Shown here: piece after piece, positions 12,011-24,395 of the stretch
How positions within the stretch are numbered: position 1 is the stretch's first letter
Layout: each line of letters starts with the position of its first letter
Source: Taenia hydatigena
Taxonomy: Eukaryota; Platyhelminthes; Cestoda; Cyclophyllidea; Taeniidae
Reading direction: 5' to 3'
Length of the DNA: 64,000 bases
Assembly: GCA_036345935.2 (NCBI GenBank)
Contig: JADWOT020000001.1
Location: forward strand, 9,438,836-9,502,835
Made by a program: the position numbers and the translations under genes
Notes under the pieces: model-generated
What the model was told of the DNA's origin: nothing
Databases searched by the model: none
What the model saw: the letters and a program-made list of their open reading frames with translations, nothing else

Positions 12011-12679
12011 TAGACGTACGCGTAAGGTGGGCTGCTACTGACCATGCTTCAGTAAGGGAGTTGCTACGACACGCAAACAATTGAAGAAGGGAAAAAACTG
12101 ATCATTTGTGGCTTGCGAATGGTTGGAATTTGGGGGCAGCATTGTTAGTCTCCTTTAAACTATAGTGATTTTTTCGTCGGAAGAATTTGCTCAGCTCACA
12201 CATGGATCCGCTATCAGCGGTGGCCATCAAATGATTTGGAAGGTACGACATCTGTGCAACCATCGCATGGAGGATACGTCAGCACTTGGCGGTCGAGAGA
12301 CGATTGAAACTACTCGGGTCATGGGTTAACGCATGCTGTCCTCACAATAGCAAATGCATTGTGGCCCGCTGTAGCAATTGTGTAGGCGTCTGGGGACAGC
12401 TGCGGTGTGCGTTAAAGGGGTTCACATTACGAGCCATCCAAAGATTAAAGGGAAGGCCATGGTTTCCACAAGGGAACAAAGAGAGCTCTATCGCCTCAAT
12501 AATTACTCTATACATCAGTTCATTGGGTTTGCAAAGGAAGTTGTATCTCACCCCATCCATCGTTAAGTGAAACTTACAGGCTACTTTTTCGTTTGCACAC
12601 TTTTTGTCAAATAAGCGATCTACTTGGAAAGAGTTGAGTCAACGCGAGAGGAAGTGACATTGCAAAGCAAAATTGTCAC
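12011..12679. other. No supported gene
   Basis: Overlapping short frames occur on both strands (for example 12286-12570 on + and 12342-12560 on -), none with recognisable content. Nothing else was seen. Confidence 0.45.
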
Positions 12680-12919
12680 TTAAATTGGCAACAGGATTTG
12701 CATGGCGATTTCGGCATGTCGTGTGCGACAATGAACGTCTGCTAATCGGGGAACCTCTTTCGGTACAACGACTCTAACTTTACTAGCCTCCTCTTCTCGC
12801 TGCAGCTGCTCTTCAGCCGAGTGTTTTCCGAGCCATTTATCATACAAATGCCACCTTTCTGCAGCATGCACCAGCTGCAGTAACTGAACAGCCTCACATT
12901 GACTGCGATGATTTGCCTT
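12680..12919 (-). CDS. Possible exon, unrecognised, charged peptide
   Basis: A 79-codon open stretch on - ends at TAA (12680-12682). A possible acceptor (pyrimidines then CTGCAG) lies about 40 bases inside it. The peptide reads like coding sequence: CEAVQLLQLVHAAERW, then a charged, probably helical segment (KHSAEEQLQREEEASKV), then VVVPKEVPRLADVHC. The antisense frame is not comparably organised. There is no recognisable domain and no upstream partner exon I can defend. An 86-codon - frame at 13128-13388 could belong to the same gene but its boundaries do not show this. Confidence 0.25.
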   Translation of the reverse strand, partial: KANHRSQCEAVQLLQLVHAAERWHLYDKWLGKHSAEEQLQREEEASKVRVVVPKEVPRLADVHCRTRHAEIAMQILLPI

Positions 12920-14944
12920 TCACTTATCTCCTCGCTATCGCCTAACGACGTCTCTTAAATAATGACGCTCGTTTGTAAGCAAGGGTGATATTTTACTGGA
13001 CTAAAGGAACTGCCACTTTGTTTGAATAGGAGGAGCTGAGTAGCTTTGTGTAGACTTAAAACCTTAGTTTATCTCACAACAAACGTCATTTAAGTCAAAG
13101 AGGAAAAGTCTGGAGCAGTAGCTGCGTTTAATGCTGAAATTCGTTCTTTAGCCACATTAACACCTTTCCTTTATTTTCGTGGGCTCTACCGACCCCTGTT
13201 TTAGTCTCTGTCTGCGCAATGGCTCCCAACATCTGAGTCGCGTCGGTGTGCCCTCCCATCCTCAGCTGCTTTGCATGTCGACAAAGCATTCCTTTTAGTT
13301 TGTCTTGAAGAAATCTTCCAGTTGCTACTTTTACCTCAACACTTTGCTGAAGCACAAACAGACTTGGCCTCAATTTATTTGACATCATGAGGAAGTCCCT
13401 TCAATCCAGACAGTCCGGTGTGAGTTGGTTTTTTCACTTACGAATTGGGTATGATGCAACAGTTTTGTCAGCTAGGGATGGCAATAAAATGCCTGTGCTT
13501 CCTTTTTTCTAACAACCCTATTGAAACAGTCGACAATACGGCGTGCCCTTGCAGTTGTTTGCATAAGCACGTGTAGCCTTGACTCTGATAACGCTAATAA
13601 ATTGGGTGCCACTCCATTTTTGCAACTATGCGAATCCAACGACCCTCATCAAAACCAAGCATCCGCTTATGCCAAGCTAATCACTAAGTGCATCTTGATC
13701 AGAGCAGACTTATCTATCGCGCAGCAATTTGACACGAATCTATCCATGCTAATATGACCAAATATGCATTTTCATGAAACAAAATAAGTGATCAAAGTCC
13801 AATGTATTGAAAGGATGCTCTTAGGGAGGCGTGAGCTAGAATGTTCTATCCTGGCTAGGATTGTCTCCAGTCAAGGCGAGACGACCACCACTTGCGGCAA
13901 TACAATGTGCCTCCGAGTGCTTGACCAGCTGCGCCTGTTTTCGAAGAAAAGGTGTTCTCTCGAACACCTTCGAAATGCTGTAGAAATATCTATTGCGCAA
14001 CTAAATGACCTCCAAAAAAGGAAGCCATTGCGAAATGCGGCATCCATTATCCACCTCGATTGTGGAAACTCTGAGGTAACTGACTTAACGGAGGCAAAAG
14101 CCAATGCGGGAGATTGTTTGCTGGCATGGACAAGGATCGATGTGTGGTTAGAAATCTATAAGCTATTGTCACTGTGAGGATGACTAAGTTAGTTCTGTTA
14201 CAATGCTTAGAGATTATAACTTATGCACGTCAATAGCCCAAAGTTGCGTTCTACCAGTGGCATGATAGATGGATACCACAGATGGCCCACCAACTTAGTG
14301 GGATGGCGATGTGGGCTATTGCATTATACGGCTGGACGGACATTAAGGATTAAAGTGCCATGGTGAGGCACAATGCCACCTACGTTGATGGGATGAGCCA
14401 GTAAATAGATCAGGAGGACGCTCACAAATGTTGCCTTTGAAATCATTCAAAAGAGGGTGAAAAGACAGGATCTGAATGGCCAACTGACTTGTGACGGATA
14501 TCTATGAACTGCTGCATGCTGCCTAATGTAAAGCCGACCTTATCCGATTTCACTTAGTTAATTTTACGATTTGTGATTGTGCGCAAAGAAGACCACAGAC
14601 AAATTTCAATGTAATCTAATGGAGGTCATTCCTACGATCGATCCAGAGTTACACCCATAACAATCATTTTGCCATTTTCTTACCATGGCGAAGAGTGAAA
14701 ATGATCTGCGTCAAGCGAGTTAAATGTGATGGAAGGCAGTGGGTAGATAGCGACACGGAGGAGTTTATTTAAAGTCAGCTAGGATTTTTTGCAGTCATCC
14801 ATGAAGCGCTACAGTTCGATTGCCATGAAGATGCTCACGAGTGTCCACTGGCTTTGCTTATCTTCATTAAAAACCAATGTAGACACAGCAGAGCAGAGGC
14901 GTTCCCCTGAAGCCCCAAACATAATACAATTTTGAAGATATCAT
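12920..14944. other. No well-supported gene
   Basis: Frames of 78 and 129 codons on + (13521-13757 and 13788-14177) and 86 codons on - (13128-13388) have plausible amino-acid composition but no recognisable motif, no convincing splice sites and no duplicated copy to test them against. The remainder holds nothing I can name. Confidence 0.35.
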
Positions 14945-15720
14945 ACTGTTTTCTTACTTGCCTATTATGCGTACCACCCAAACAACATTTCTCTTTGCAT
15001 TCACAAGACCTATGATCACTAATTTAACCTCTCCTCGGATGTATCGCAATTCAAGACTTTGCAAGTATGAAATCGCTGCCATTACTCAGATGACAAATCA
15101 ACTTGTCACACCCCACTGGCCACACACTTTACTGGAGGAGAGTGTAGCATGATACACGGGAGGGGAGGAGCTTCGAGGTGGAAATGCATACACGTGCGGC
15201 ATCTGCTAGAAGCTGCGGTGGGCCACCAGGCTTCTTATCCGCATTGCCTAATTAAACGGGTTAGTGGACGCGCCATTACTTCAATCCTGCAATGAAAAAC
15301 GTTTCAGTCACGCTGCACTTAGTGTAGCACAATGTCAAAAGCCTTCTCTGCTCTAATATCCGCTTATTTTAATGCACTAAGTCATGCGCATTACCCCACG
15401 GAGCATGGAGAAAGTTAGGTAACAGAAGGGAGGAGAAGTAATGCGTTTACTGAGGAATGCAGATCTAAAGATTGTGAGGACAACTTGAAGGTGACAGATT
15501 GGATGCATTAACTACTCTGACCAGGTCATCAAGACTCCTTTGGACAGGTAAATCTTCAGCATATTTGCCATGTCATTTGTCAAAGAAATGAGGTCCAGAA
15601 TGCATTAACAGCCGCAACAAATATTCTCTTTCCCTTTATTTTTGCACAGAACATAGTAAATCAAGCACACCTGTCTGTCGCATTTCATCCACACTTTGCC
15701 GTGGATACCCCATGTGTGCA
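14945..15720 (+). repeat. Direct duplication, copy 2
   Basis: This is the partner of 11440-12010 in the same orientation, about 3.5 kb downstream. It is longer because of an insertion of roughly 200-250 bases between the block around CAATTAAAC and the block around GCAACAAATATTC. The copies have many substitutions. No terminal repeats or target-site duplications were recognised, so a mobile-element origin is unproven. Confidence 0.7.
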
Positions 15721-18700
15721 TCTACTGACTATTCATCAGTAACTGACTGGCAACGACTCACTCAAGTGGAATGAAGGCAGCGCTTTGAATCATTACCTCG
15801 ACCTGTTTGCATTAGAAATCTACTGATCACTGATGGCTTATAAACTGCACAAATTTTTCTATTTTATTAATTATACTCTGAATCACATCTTTGCTTAGGC
15901 TCATTTTTCTGCAAGGTCAGTGTACACGCCCAGGCATGCAAATGCTTCCCTATGGTCATTGCACGCCCCTGTCAACAAGGACTGCAATCGAGAAATGGAG
16001 AAAGTCGAATCTTCACATGTAACAACTCATTGTTGAGACACCTGATCGTGGCGACATATGTAGGTGCAAAACAGGCAATTAATAAGCAATCACAAGTGTA
16101 ATGGGAGACCTCGCGTGGATGTGCCTGTGACTGGACAGAGGCATGAACGCTGTGGGCAGTAGTGCTTGCATTCTCTATCCCACCTTTTTTGTTGTACAAA
16201 TTAATGCCTGATCCCAAACTTTCTGCACATTTCTCCTCGCTGTTCTTAAATGCGCCAAAATACACGGTTACATGAGTTGGATCGAGGTAATTACCTATGA
16301 CAGTCCACCTCCCATTTGTTGACATCTTTAGCGCAATGAATAGCCCATTCAATTCTATTATGCATTTAGTAACATATTTTGGTCATGGTGGAGGTGGTGT
16401 TGCTGGTAGAGCTGTCGTTCTTTAGGACTAAGCAACACTCCTCGTGAGAGGAATTCCGAATTTTACTGGGTAGGCACTGTAAAAGACAAGTCCTCTCACC
16501 AGACTCTGCGTAATCTTATCGTGAGGAACATTCTAAAACAACTGTTGATATACTCAACTCAGATGTCACTGTGTGACTGGAGGGTACCTCGACCTGTGTG
16601 GTAAGATGAAGGGTGCAGAGTAGCATAGGTCACACCACCACCTCGCCAAGCCAGTAAGTCATCAAAGCTAGCCAAATAACAGGTCGTAGACAATGAAGTC
16701 AGCTTGTCTGAGCACATACGGCATTTGCTCCATTTGTTTAAGTTATCCTCAAATTGGCAAAGCTATGATGCCTACGTAACACACTGACCGCTCCGAATGC
16801 CAGCACGTAAACCTGCTGCTTTTGTCTCCGTTTCTGTCAAGTCAGTTAACCGATAAGCTTTCGCATTCGTACTACCCTTCTTATCCACAGTTCACTTTCC
16901 TGTGCCATCTGTCCTTCCTTTGCATTCCCTTGGAGCTGCTACACTTGAGTGACTTTCTTTACTGACAGTTGCGCAATATTTTGCACCACCTAAAATGAAT
17001 CACGAGTGGTTTTAAAAGCCATATTTGTTGTCTAACAATTAACTTTCATTCATTTACATTTCATTACGCTGCAAAGAATGCAGTACTTGCTTGAAATACT
17101 TTGGTGATGGCAAAGTTTGACATTAATAAGAGAGAGGAGGAATATCTACCTTCCATCCGTTGCTGTTGTGTTTGCGCATTTTCAAGGTTGGTTTCTAGGT
17201 TGTGAGATGTTGTTGTACTTTTCCTATGACTCTTTACCTTTTATTTTGTTAGCAAAGCTTAATGAATTGTGAAAAGATGTGGTGATTGGACACAATTTCT
17301 TCTCCCAAACAGCAAAACTAGGGTTTTAGACGTCCAACAGTGGTGTGAGATCCTCAACTTTTGCACAGTGGACGAAATTCCTACCGGTCACTGAGGCCTT
17401 CAAAGCTGACCACAACTTGTAACACACTAGCAATAAATTAAATACCTTTTTGATTTCCCGAACTCATTTTTGGGTGAAGTAGAGCACTCTGTTGTTTATG
17501 TATCGCTGTGCAAGTGCGTAGTCATTTTAACAGGTTTGCCTGCTTTCCAAACAATAAATACACCTACCCACTTACCTACACACACATACAGTGCGCACAT
17601 ACACTGTCTGCATACACACTGATATTCGCATAAATGTACGTCGATAAATTCAGTTTTTCTATCATCTCTTTACACCCCTTGAGCATGTAGTCCCAAATGA
17701 CCGCACAAGCACATTTACCTATGGCTTATTATTTTATTTTTTTGTAAAAGAAAACCACTTGTATTCGTCATAATTCAAATATTAATTTTAATAACTAAAA
17801 AGTCCTAGTCACTAGGCTGATTTCAGTGCATTTCACTGCTAAACCAGTTTTGTAAATGCAACGCATTGATTTCATTGCATAATGCGCTACATAAAATGGA
17901 AGTCGTTTTATTGAAATGAAAATAACATATCGCTCATACAAACATACTAAAAACTCGGGTTTGACCTTCTGGCTTGCACAGCGCGCTTTATGAATACCAT
18001 ATCAGCGCATGGTGTGCTCGTGGTGGCATGTTTTGCTCTGTTTTTGTTGTGCTTCATTGTTTATTTCATCGAAAACAATTTGTCCTGCTTTTTTGGCATA
18101 TGATAATGGTGTTTAATTCATCACTTCCAGGTGGCTGATTTAGATGAAAGCGGGCTTTATTTGCCGTCACTTTGTTTCCCTGGTCTTCATTTGTTATACT
18201 TTTATGGTCGCCTTCTGTCAGTAGGCCATTTTTGGATGGTAATTTATGCATGAATGTCTTGGGATTATTGTGAAGTAAGTGTCTTGTCCACGTAGCTTGT
18301 GAATTCTTGCTTTGCTGATGTCAGCCTTTTTAAGGCTCAATTCATCCTTTTCATGATGCACCGTTAGCACCGTCCTAAACCCTTCACTTTTGCTGCTTTT
18401 CATGGTACTCGAAGTCTATGTGTTCCATATTAGTTTCTTTGATGAATCTTACGAGGTCTTGTCAATGTACCGTTCCATATTTTGTGCCGATCTTCTGTTT
18501 TCTGTATTTCTATGTGCATCCCCATCATACGAAAATGTCACCACAGTTCAGACTTTGGTGCTTTGCGAAACGGCACGCAATTTATCAGTGTAAATACTTC
18601 GTTACCCTTCTCATTCGTATGTGCCTTAAAATCTGTCTGCGTGTAATGTGAAGGGCTAGCACCGGCGCCAAATAATTAATAGGAGCACTGCAGAATTGAT

Positions 18701-19285
18701 GATGCGATGTGAAAACACGAGATTCGTTGGGCTAGTGGCGTGTGTGTCCAAGCGCAATAAAGCATTGGGCCATTTTACGTTAAATGCAACTCATACTCGA
18801 GCACGTCTAAAGGGTTGAAGTCTTGTTTGCCTACTTTTATCCAGATTTGTCCGCCCTTATCAACAGCAACCTATTTTCTGCTCGTTTTTTCTTAGAGGTG
18901 ATATGAACGTGTCTTTGTAACGTAGTCACTCACGAAACACCACGAATGTATTGCTGCCAAATTCTTATTGTGCTGTTGTTGTCACATCTTGATTGCATCA
19001 CCACTTCCTTTAATGCGGTACACGGTTGACATGGTGTTTGTCGTTGGAATTGTGGCTTTTCTTGCATTATTTGCGACCCACTTGCCATTTTTCACTCTCT
19101 TGGTTTTTTTCATTAGTAGGTTCATGTTGTTTAACTGCGGTATTCCGTGCCATCTTATTATTCAAAAACGAAAAATCCTTATTTTAACCAAATTCTCTGT
19201 ATTTTATAAATCTATGCACACATTAAGCATTTCTTATCGAATCTTGTACACACAAATTTCGAACCCGTTTCCTTTTGTTAGTTTT
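15721..19285. other. Region upstream of spermidine synthase, no supported gene
   Basis: A 126-codon - frame (15972-16352) has acceptable composition but no recognisable domain. From about 18.4 to 19.3 kb the + strand is strongly pyrimidine-rich and gives artefactually hydrophobic frames, for example 18968-19300. No clear TATA element for the downstream gene was identified. Confidence 0.4.
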
Positions 19286-19287
19286 AG
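19271..19287 (+). promoter_or_regulatory. Possible trans-splice acceptor just upstream of start
   Basis: A pyrimidine-rich run ends in TTTTAG with the AG at 19286-19287, nine bases before the spermidine synthase ATG. Flatworms add spliced leaders at such sites close to the start codon. The same motif could be a cis acceptor for a 5' untranslated exon. The sequence alone does not decide. Confidence 0.3.
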
Positions 19288-19296
19288 CGTTGCACC

Positions 19297-22200
19297 ATGA
19301 ATTCCACATTGAGAGGGTGGTTTTCTGAAATGTTCTCTGATTCTCCCGGTCAGGCCTTCAGCCTTGAGGTCAATGAGGTCTTATTCAAGGGCAAATCCGA
19401 GTTTCAGGATGTTCTCATCTTCGACAGGTTCATTTCCCATTCGACTTATTGTTGTTCAGTTTCAATGAGTGGGACTAGTTATCACAACTTTATTTTCAGT
19501 ACGACACACGGACGCGTCCTGGTACTTGATGGATATACCCAGCTGACCGAAAGGGATGAGGCTTTCTACCAGGAGATGATTGCCCACATTCCTCTGAGCG
19601 TGCATCGTAACCCGCGCCGCGTCCTAATCATCGGTGGTGGTGACGGTGGTGTCGCAAGGGAGGTCGTTCGGCATCAATGTGTGCAACACGTTGACCTCGT
19701 AGAGATCGATAGTATGGTGCTCGACCTGTCTCGCAAGTATCTTCCCTTTACTGCGTCGGGACTAGACGACCCCAAGGTGTCCGTTCATGTCGCTGATGGC
19801 TTCGCTTTTCTGAAGGAGCACGCGACCAAGGGGGAGAAGTATGATGTCATAATCACAGACTCCACCGATCCCGGTGGTAGGCAGTCTTCAGTTAATTGTA
19901 ACCATGCGTTAACGGTGCTAGAGCTTCTTTTAACCTTTGTGTCCATCTACTAATTGAGTTGACTGCTTTTGATGAGGCTTCTACTAACCTTAAAGTCATC
20001 TCTCACCAGATTATAAAAATAGTAGTTTTTCGGCATTCATTCAATGGTACTACCTCAGGAGTACATTCGCATGACAGTTATCAATGTTTTTTTTTTTGCT
20101 TCATATTCAATAATTTAATATAAAACCCATATTTTGTTACCTTGACGCCTGTGTAATGTCTCCTAAACCGCTGCCGTACGATTCGCTGCAGTGTCAATGA
20201 GGCATTACTCACGCCAACCTGACTTTTTTCGTGGATTTGGTAGACATAAGCATTGAAACCACTTGCTCCGCATAATGAAGAGGTAATACCGGTATAATTC
20301 TGGCATCATAAAACTTTAAACTCGATATGGAATGGGAGGTCCGCAGTTTTGGAATTGCCGCATTTCAATCTGCCCCTTTATCTCATAGCGGATTTGTCAT
20401 TTTTGCTGTATGTGAAAATGATGGTAAGCTTTAGTTCAAGTTTAGTTCAAGCGCTAATGGCGTTTGATTATAGATTCACATGCGCTTGCTCTGCAGTCTG
20501 AAGACCACTAGCCCTGGACATGACCCCATTGTCAAGGTTGCGTGGTCGCCGTGCGGCAACCAGCATTGACTCCTAAGTCGTTTCAATAGGCATTACCACG
20601 GCCCTCAGGCACTGGGAGTTATATCAATTCACGTTCACACTTTGGGCGATGGGACCACAAATGTGCCAAAACAGTGGTAGCAACGGGTCCTGGATTGTGC
20701 ATGTCTCTTCAATACAATTTTCCCATCTGTTTTTACTGAGTAGAGCGTTAGTGCGATGTGGTCTTGGTACTGTGACTCCCTTCCACTCTTCGCTTCATTT
20801 TTATTCATGGAGTCTAATGTAGAAGGTTTTCCGAAACCTCAACTATCTTTTCTTCCTTCTCAAATACAAGCTTTGTATCCTTCGAAGGTAAGTGGCTATC
20901 TTAGAATTCGTGTAGTGATCCAACTGCCACGGTGTTTAGTAACTAGGAGGAAGTTGTATTTGTCAACCAGGGTTGTAAATTTATGCAACAGAAGTGTATA
21001 AATAGCACTTATTTGCAGTGACCTAGAAAGGCCGGAAGACTGGAAATGCTGACGGTAAACTGGGCGAGGAGATAAAGCGAAGTAGGCTGGTTGTTGGTGT
21101 GACATGTTATCGCACAAAGTCCGTCAAGCGATCTCACACGTCACAGTCCCATGATTCACTTGATTACTGGTAAAGTGAAACATCTTGGACTGGAGAAAAC
21201 ACAACGAAAATAGGCGTTACCACAAAACGTTTAAGTTGATCAACTGGACTCAGAGATCCTGGTGCAGACTGTGTTATCAGGCAAACTTACCGATCCCTCT
21301 TGTTTTCTAACAGGTCCTTCCACTCCGCTCTTTAACAAGGAATACTTCCAACTGCTGAGCCAAGCGCTTGCGGATGACGGAGTCATTTGTAATCAGGGTG
21401 AGTTTGTGACCGCCTCCACTTATCATGTTGGGAGATGGAAATACATAGATCTTTCTCCGTCGTCAGTTTAAAATTGTTTTTGATTTTGAACTAAACCAGT
21501 TTGGACTTGATTGCTGGTTTTTTACAATTCAAGACAGATTTTCTGATTTGACACGAAAAGAGTGGACAGGGGCGTCTTTTGTTTTCAGTGGATGACCAAA
21601 GGCATTCACTTTGATTGATCTACATCTGGAGCTTTCTATTCGACCATACGCGGTTGCTGGTCATTTAAATGGCATGAAATGAAGCATGCGTCCCGCTTTT
21701 TCATAGTCCCTCCTAAATTTGGAGAAATGCAGCTAAGATTTCTTTGAGTGCTTGAAAATGAGGCTAAAATTGCTTATATTCACGTATTTTGTCAACGATT
21801 TGAGGGAGTTAGGTGTATTTTCCTCCCCGATAATCCGTTTGCCTAAGATTCGCCTACGGACCCGTTTTCTTTTCGAGCAATGTGTTCACTGCATCAGTCT
21901 AGACGTCGCTAGTTAATATGACGAGCGATAATGATGCGGGGCCAAGTTTTCTGTCAAATCTAACGTAAGATCCAAACCCACGAATGTCTACCCGTATCTA
22001 CGGAAGATTTTAGGCCCAACATATTACGCTGATGGAACATTCAGCCACTTGGTGGTAAGATGGTTGGATAGTATTACCGTTTCAAATCCAGTCGACTGAA
22101 AATCTGGGTTTGTTCACGTTGGCTTTCAGCATACAGCACAGCTATTCTTGTTAACTTTCGGACAATGCGTGAAACACTCAAACTCGGAGGTCTGTCTTGA

Positions 22201-24395
22201 TGTTGCACAATGGAGGAAATCTTCTGCAATGCCGCTGAACACGGCATAATTGTTAATGGAGGCGAGAATGTGCAAATATGCGGCGTTAGCTCATGCTTGG
22301 TACCAGGATAGGCAGTGGTAAATTGTTCTGTTTGGAGGATGGTCGTGAGGTATTTGTTAGATGGTAGGACACTTTTGCGTACGAATAAAGCAAGGGGCTG
22401 CATCTGGCAAACAAAGGAACTCGTACGTAAATTCAAAGGTCAGCCTGCGCTGTTGCGTTATCTTTAAATAGATCCAAGCTAATTGCAATGCCAACTAAAG
22501 TTGCTAAGTCATTGGTTCGATGGCTTTGGGGATTCCGCATTTACGAATTTTATGTATCACTTCAAGGCTTATTTTAAGCCCCATTCGTTTTTGTTTTTCA
22601 TCATTTCTTTGATCCTCTGAATCTCTGTACCGGAGAGTCTCTCTCACACAGACGTCCAGAAGGCGAACTAGGGCTTTTGCATTCATGTCCGATCAATATT
22701 TTGGTGTCAGAAACGTTGAAATCCCTGTTGGTTGTTTCGAAATTGTAGCTAGACCTCTTAATTCCACATCATGACTTGCTACATGTGACTCGTACTTGCT
22801 TCACACAGGTGAATGTCTGTTTCTGGATCTGCCCATTATTCAAAAAATGGTAGGCTTCTGCAGGGATGTATTCCCGAATGTGGCTTATGCCTACAGCATC
22901 GTTCCAGCCTTCACTTCTGGCCACTCTGGCAATGTTATCGCATGCAAAAATGAGGTAAGTGGCTAGCACACTATTGCCTGTTGTCTGACTTGAGAGTGAA
23001 CACGTTTGGGTGCAAATTTATCGCTGATTTGTGAATGCAGAACATCAATCTCAGCGAAGCGTCCCGCGAGCCGCCGGCGGACTGCAAATTCTACACCAAG
23101 GCAGTGCATAAAGCTGCATTTGCGTTGCCCAAGTGCTATGAGGATGTGAGTTTCTTCCTGCTATTACTCGATATCTAATCGAGGAAGCAACTGTAGTTCA
23201 ATAAACGCTTGAATCTTGGTGCACTGCTTACTTTGCTATTTATTTGTTTACCAATTTTGTTGAAAAGTCAATGGAGGGACTCGTTTTGTATCCATGCAGA
23301 CAGTCATCCACCAGCAGATGCAGGTCTGCTTCTTTTGAAGGTTATTTTCAAACTCATGTTTAATTCTGCCGATCTCAACACCATGTCACAGGAACCTAGT
23401 CGCGGTGTCTCTCTGTTGGTGAGATTGGAGTATGCACGACCACTAGATCATCAGCGGTCCATTCACCCATTTGTCTACCCCTTTGTTGTGCTGAATTTCC
23501 CCATCCGCTCAAGTTTTTGTCTTCCACGCTGAACATTTTATGAAGTAGGTCTAACTTCCTCCCATTCATCTCAATCATTGTCGGTTTAGGGGTTTTTCAA
23601 TTGTTGATGCTTTCCCAAACTTTCGCGCCCTTTTAATTCTTTCTAGCCTTTTTTTAAAAAATGACCTGCTTCACTCTTGTTTCTCTAAGTCCCTTTCAGT
23701 TCAGCGGTCCTGACTGCGATGCTGAAGTTCGTTTGAATTACTTGTTTCTTTGCTTCCTAGCCTCTTTCTGCCTTCAAACCTTATCTTTGATGATTATGTT
23801 TAAGAGAGCAATCAGCTGGCAGCAGGTGGGCAAAGTGTCAATGAGATGTTATCCTATCATCCCCTCTCTCATTCTTCCAACACTTTCTTTATTTCCTATC
23901 TGTTGGATCTCATCAGGAGCAGTTTTAAACTAATCTTTTAAATGCAAGTCCAGTATGTCTTGAGTATTCTTTCGGTTCTTCATTCACCAATCTTCCATTC
24001 TTTTCCACTTGCACTTCACCTTCAGTCTACTGCCGCATTTTATTTGCCTTCAAGAATGGTAGTTCAAGAAGTGCGTCGAATTCATTTTGAGCATTCGATT
24101 TGACTTCAATGACTTGCTTGAGCTTTGAAACTTTAATTCTTCATCCCGTTATTTGCTAGGGCAACTTGCCACGGCAGCACGACTACTGTTATTGACACGT
24201 TGGCTGGTGGTATTTTAAAGTAGTGTTTCTTTGTTTAGTCCAAAATTCTTTGTGTTTTTGGATGTGCCTGTTTCAAAACCACCAGCCTTTGGTAAATGAA
24301 TGCTACTGATTGAGACAATTTTCTGGAATGATATCTATTGACTTTCCCAAATTAATACCTTTCTTTAGGCTCTCCGTCCCTTCCTAAGGAAGTGA
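19297..24395 (+). CDS. Spermidine synthase, six exons
   Basis: The enzyme transfers the aminopropyl group of decarboxylated S-adenosylmethionine to putrescine, giving spermidine in the cytosol. My model is join(19297..19427, 19500..19876, 21314..21397, 22809..22954, 23041..23145, 24369..24395), all GT-AG, 870 bases, 289 residues, slightly shorter than the animal enzyme of about 300. Family landmarks: GWFSE near residue 7, GRVLVLDGYTQLTERDE (48-64), FYQEMIAHIPL, the nucleotide-binding loop IIGGGDGG (87-94), the acidic strand LVEID (110-114), ADGF (142-145) and the catalytic-site motif DSTDPGG (164-170). Exon 3 carries GPSTPLFNKEYF and exon 4 begins at the QGE motif. Exon 5 has KAVHKAAFALP, typical of the C-terminus. 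The last 27-base exon is the least certain: skipping that splice would instead end the protein 13 codons after YED. Intron 1 is 72 bases, a multiple of three without stops. Confidence 0.93.

Noticed and set aside
18968..19300. Hydrophobic 110-codon frame before spermidine synthase
   Set aside because: It is an artefact of a pyrimidine-rich tract and leads directly into the splice-acceptor region.
19297..19953. A single 218-residue spermidine synthase-like protein
   Set aside because: The frame runs through intron 1 and past the donor at 19877. Family alignment requires splicing to exons at 21314, 22809, 23041 and beyond.
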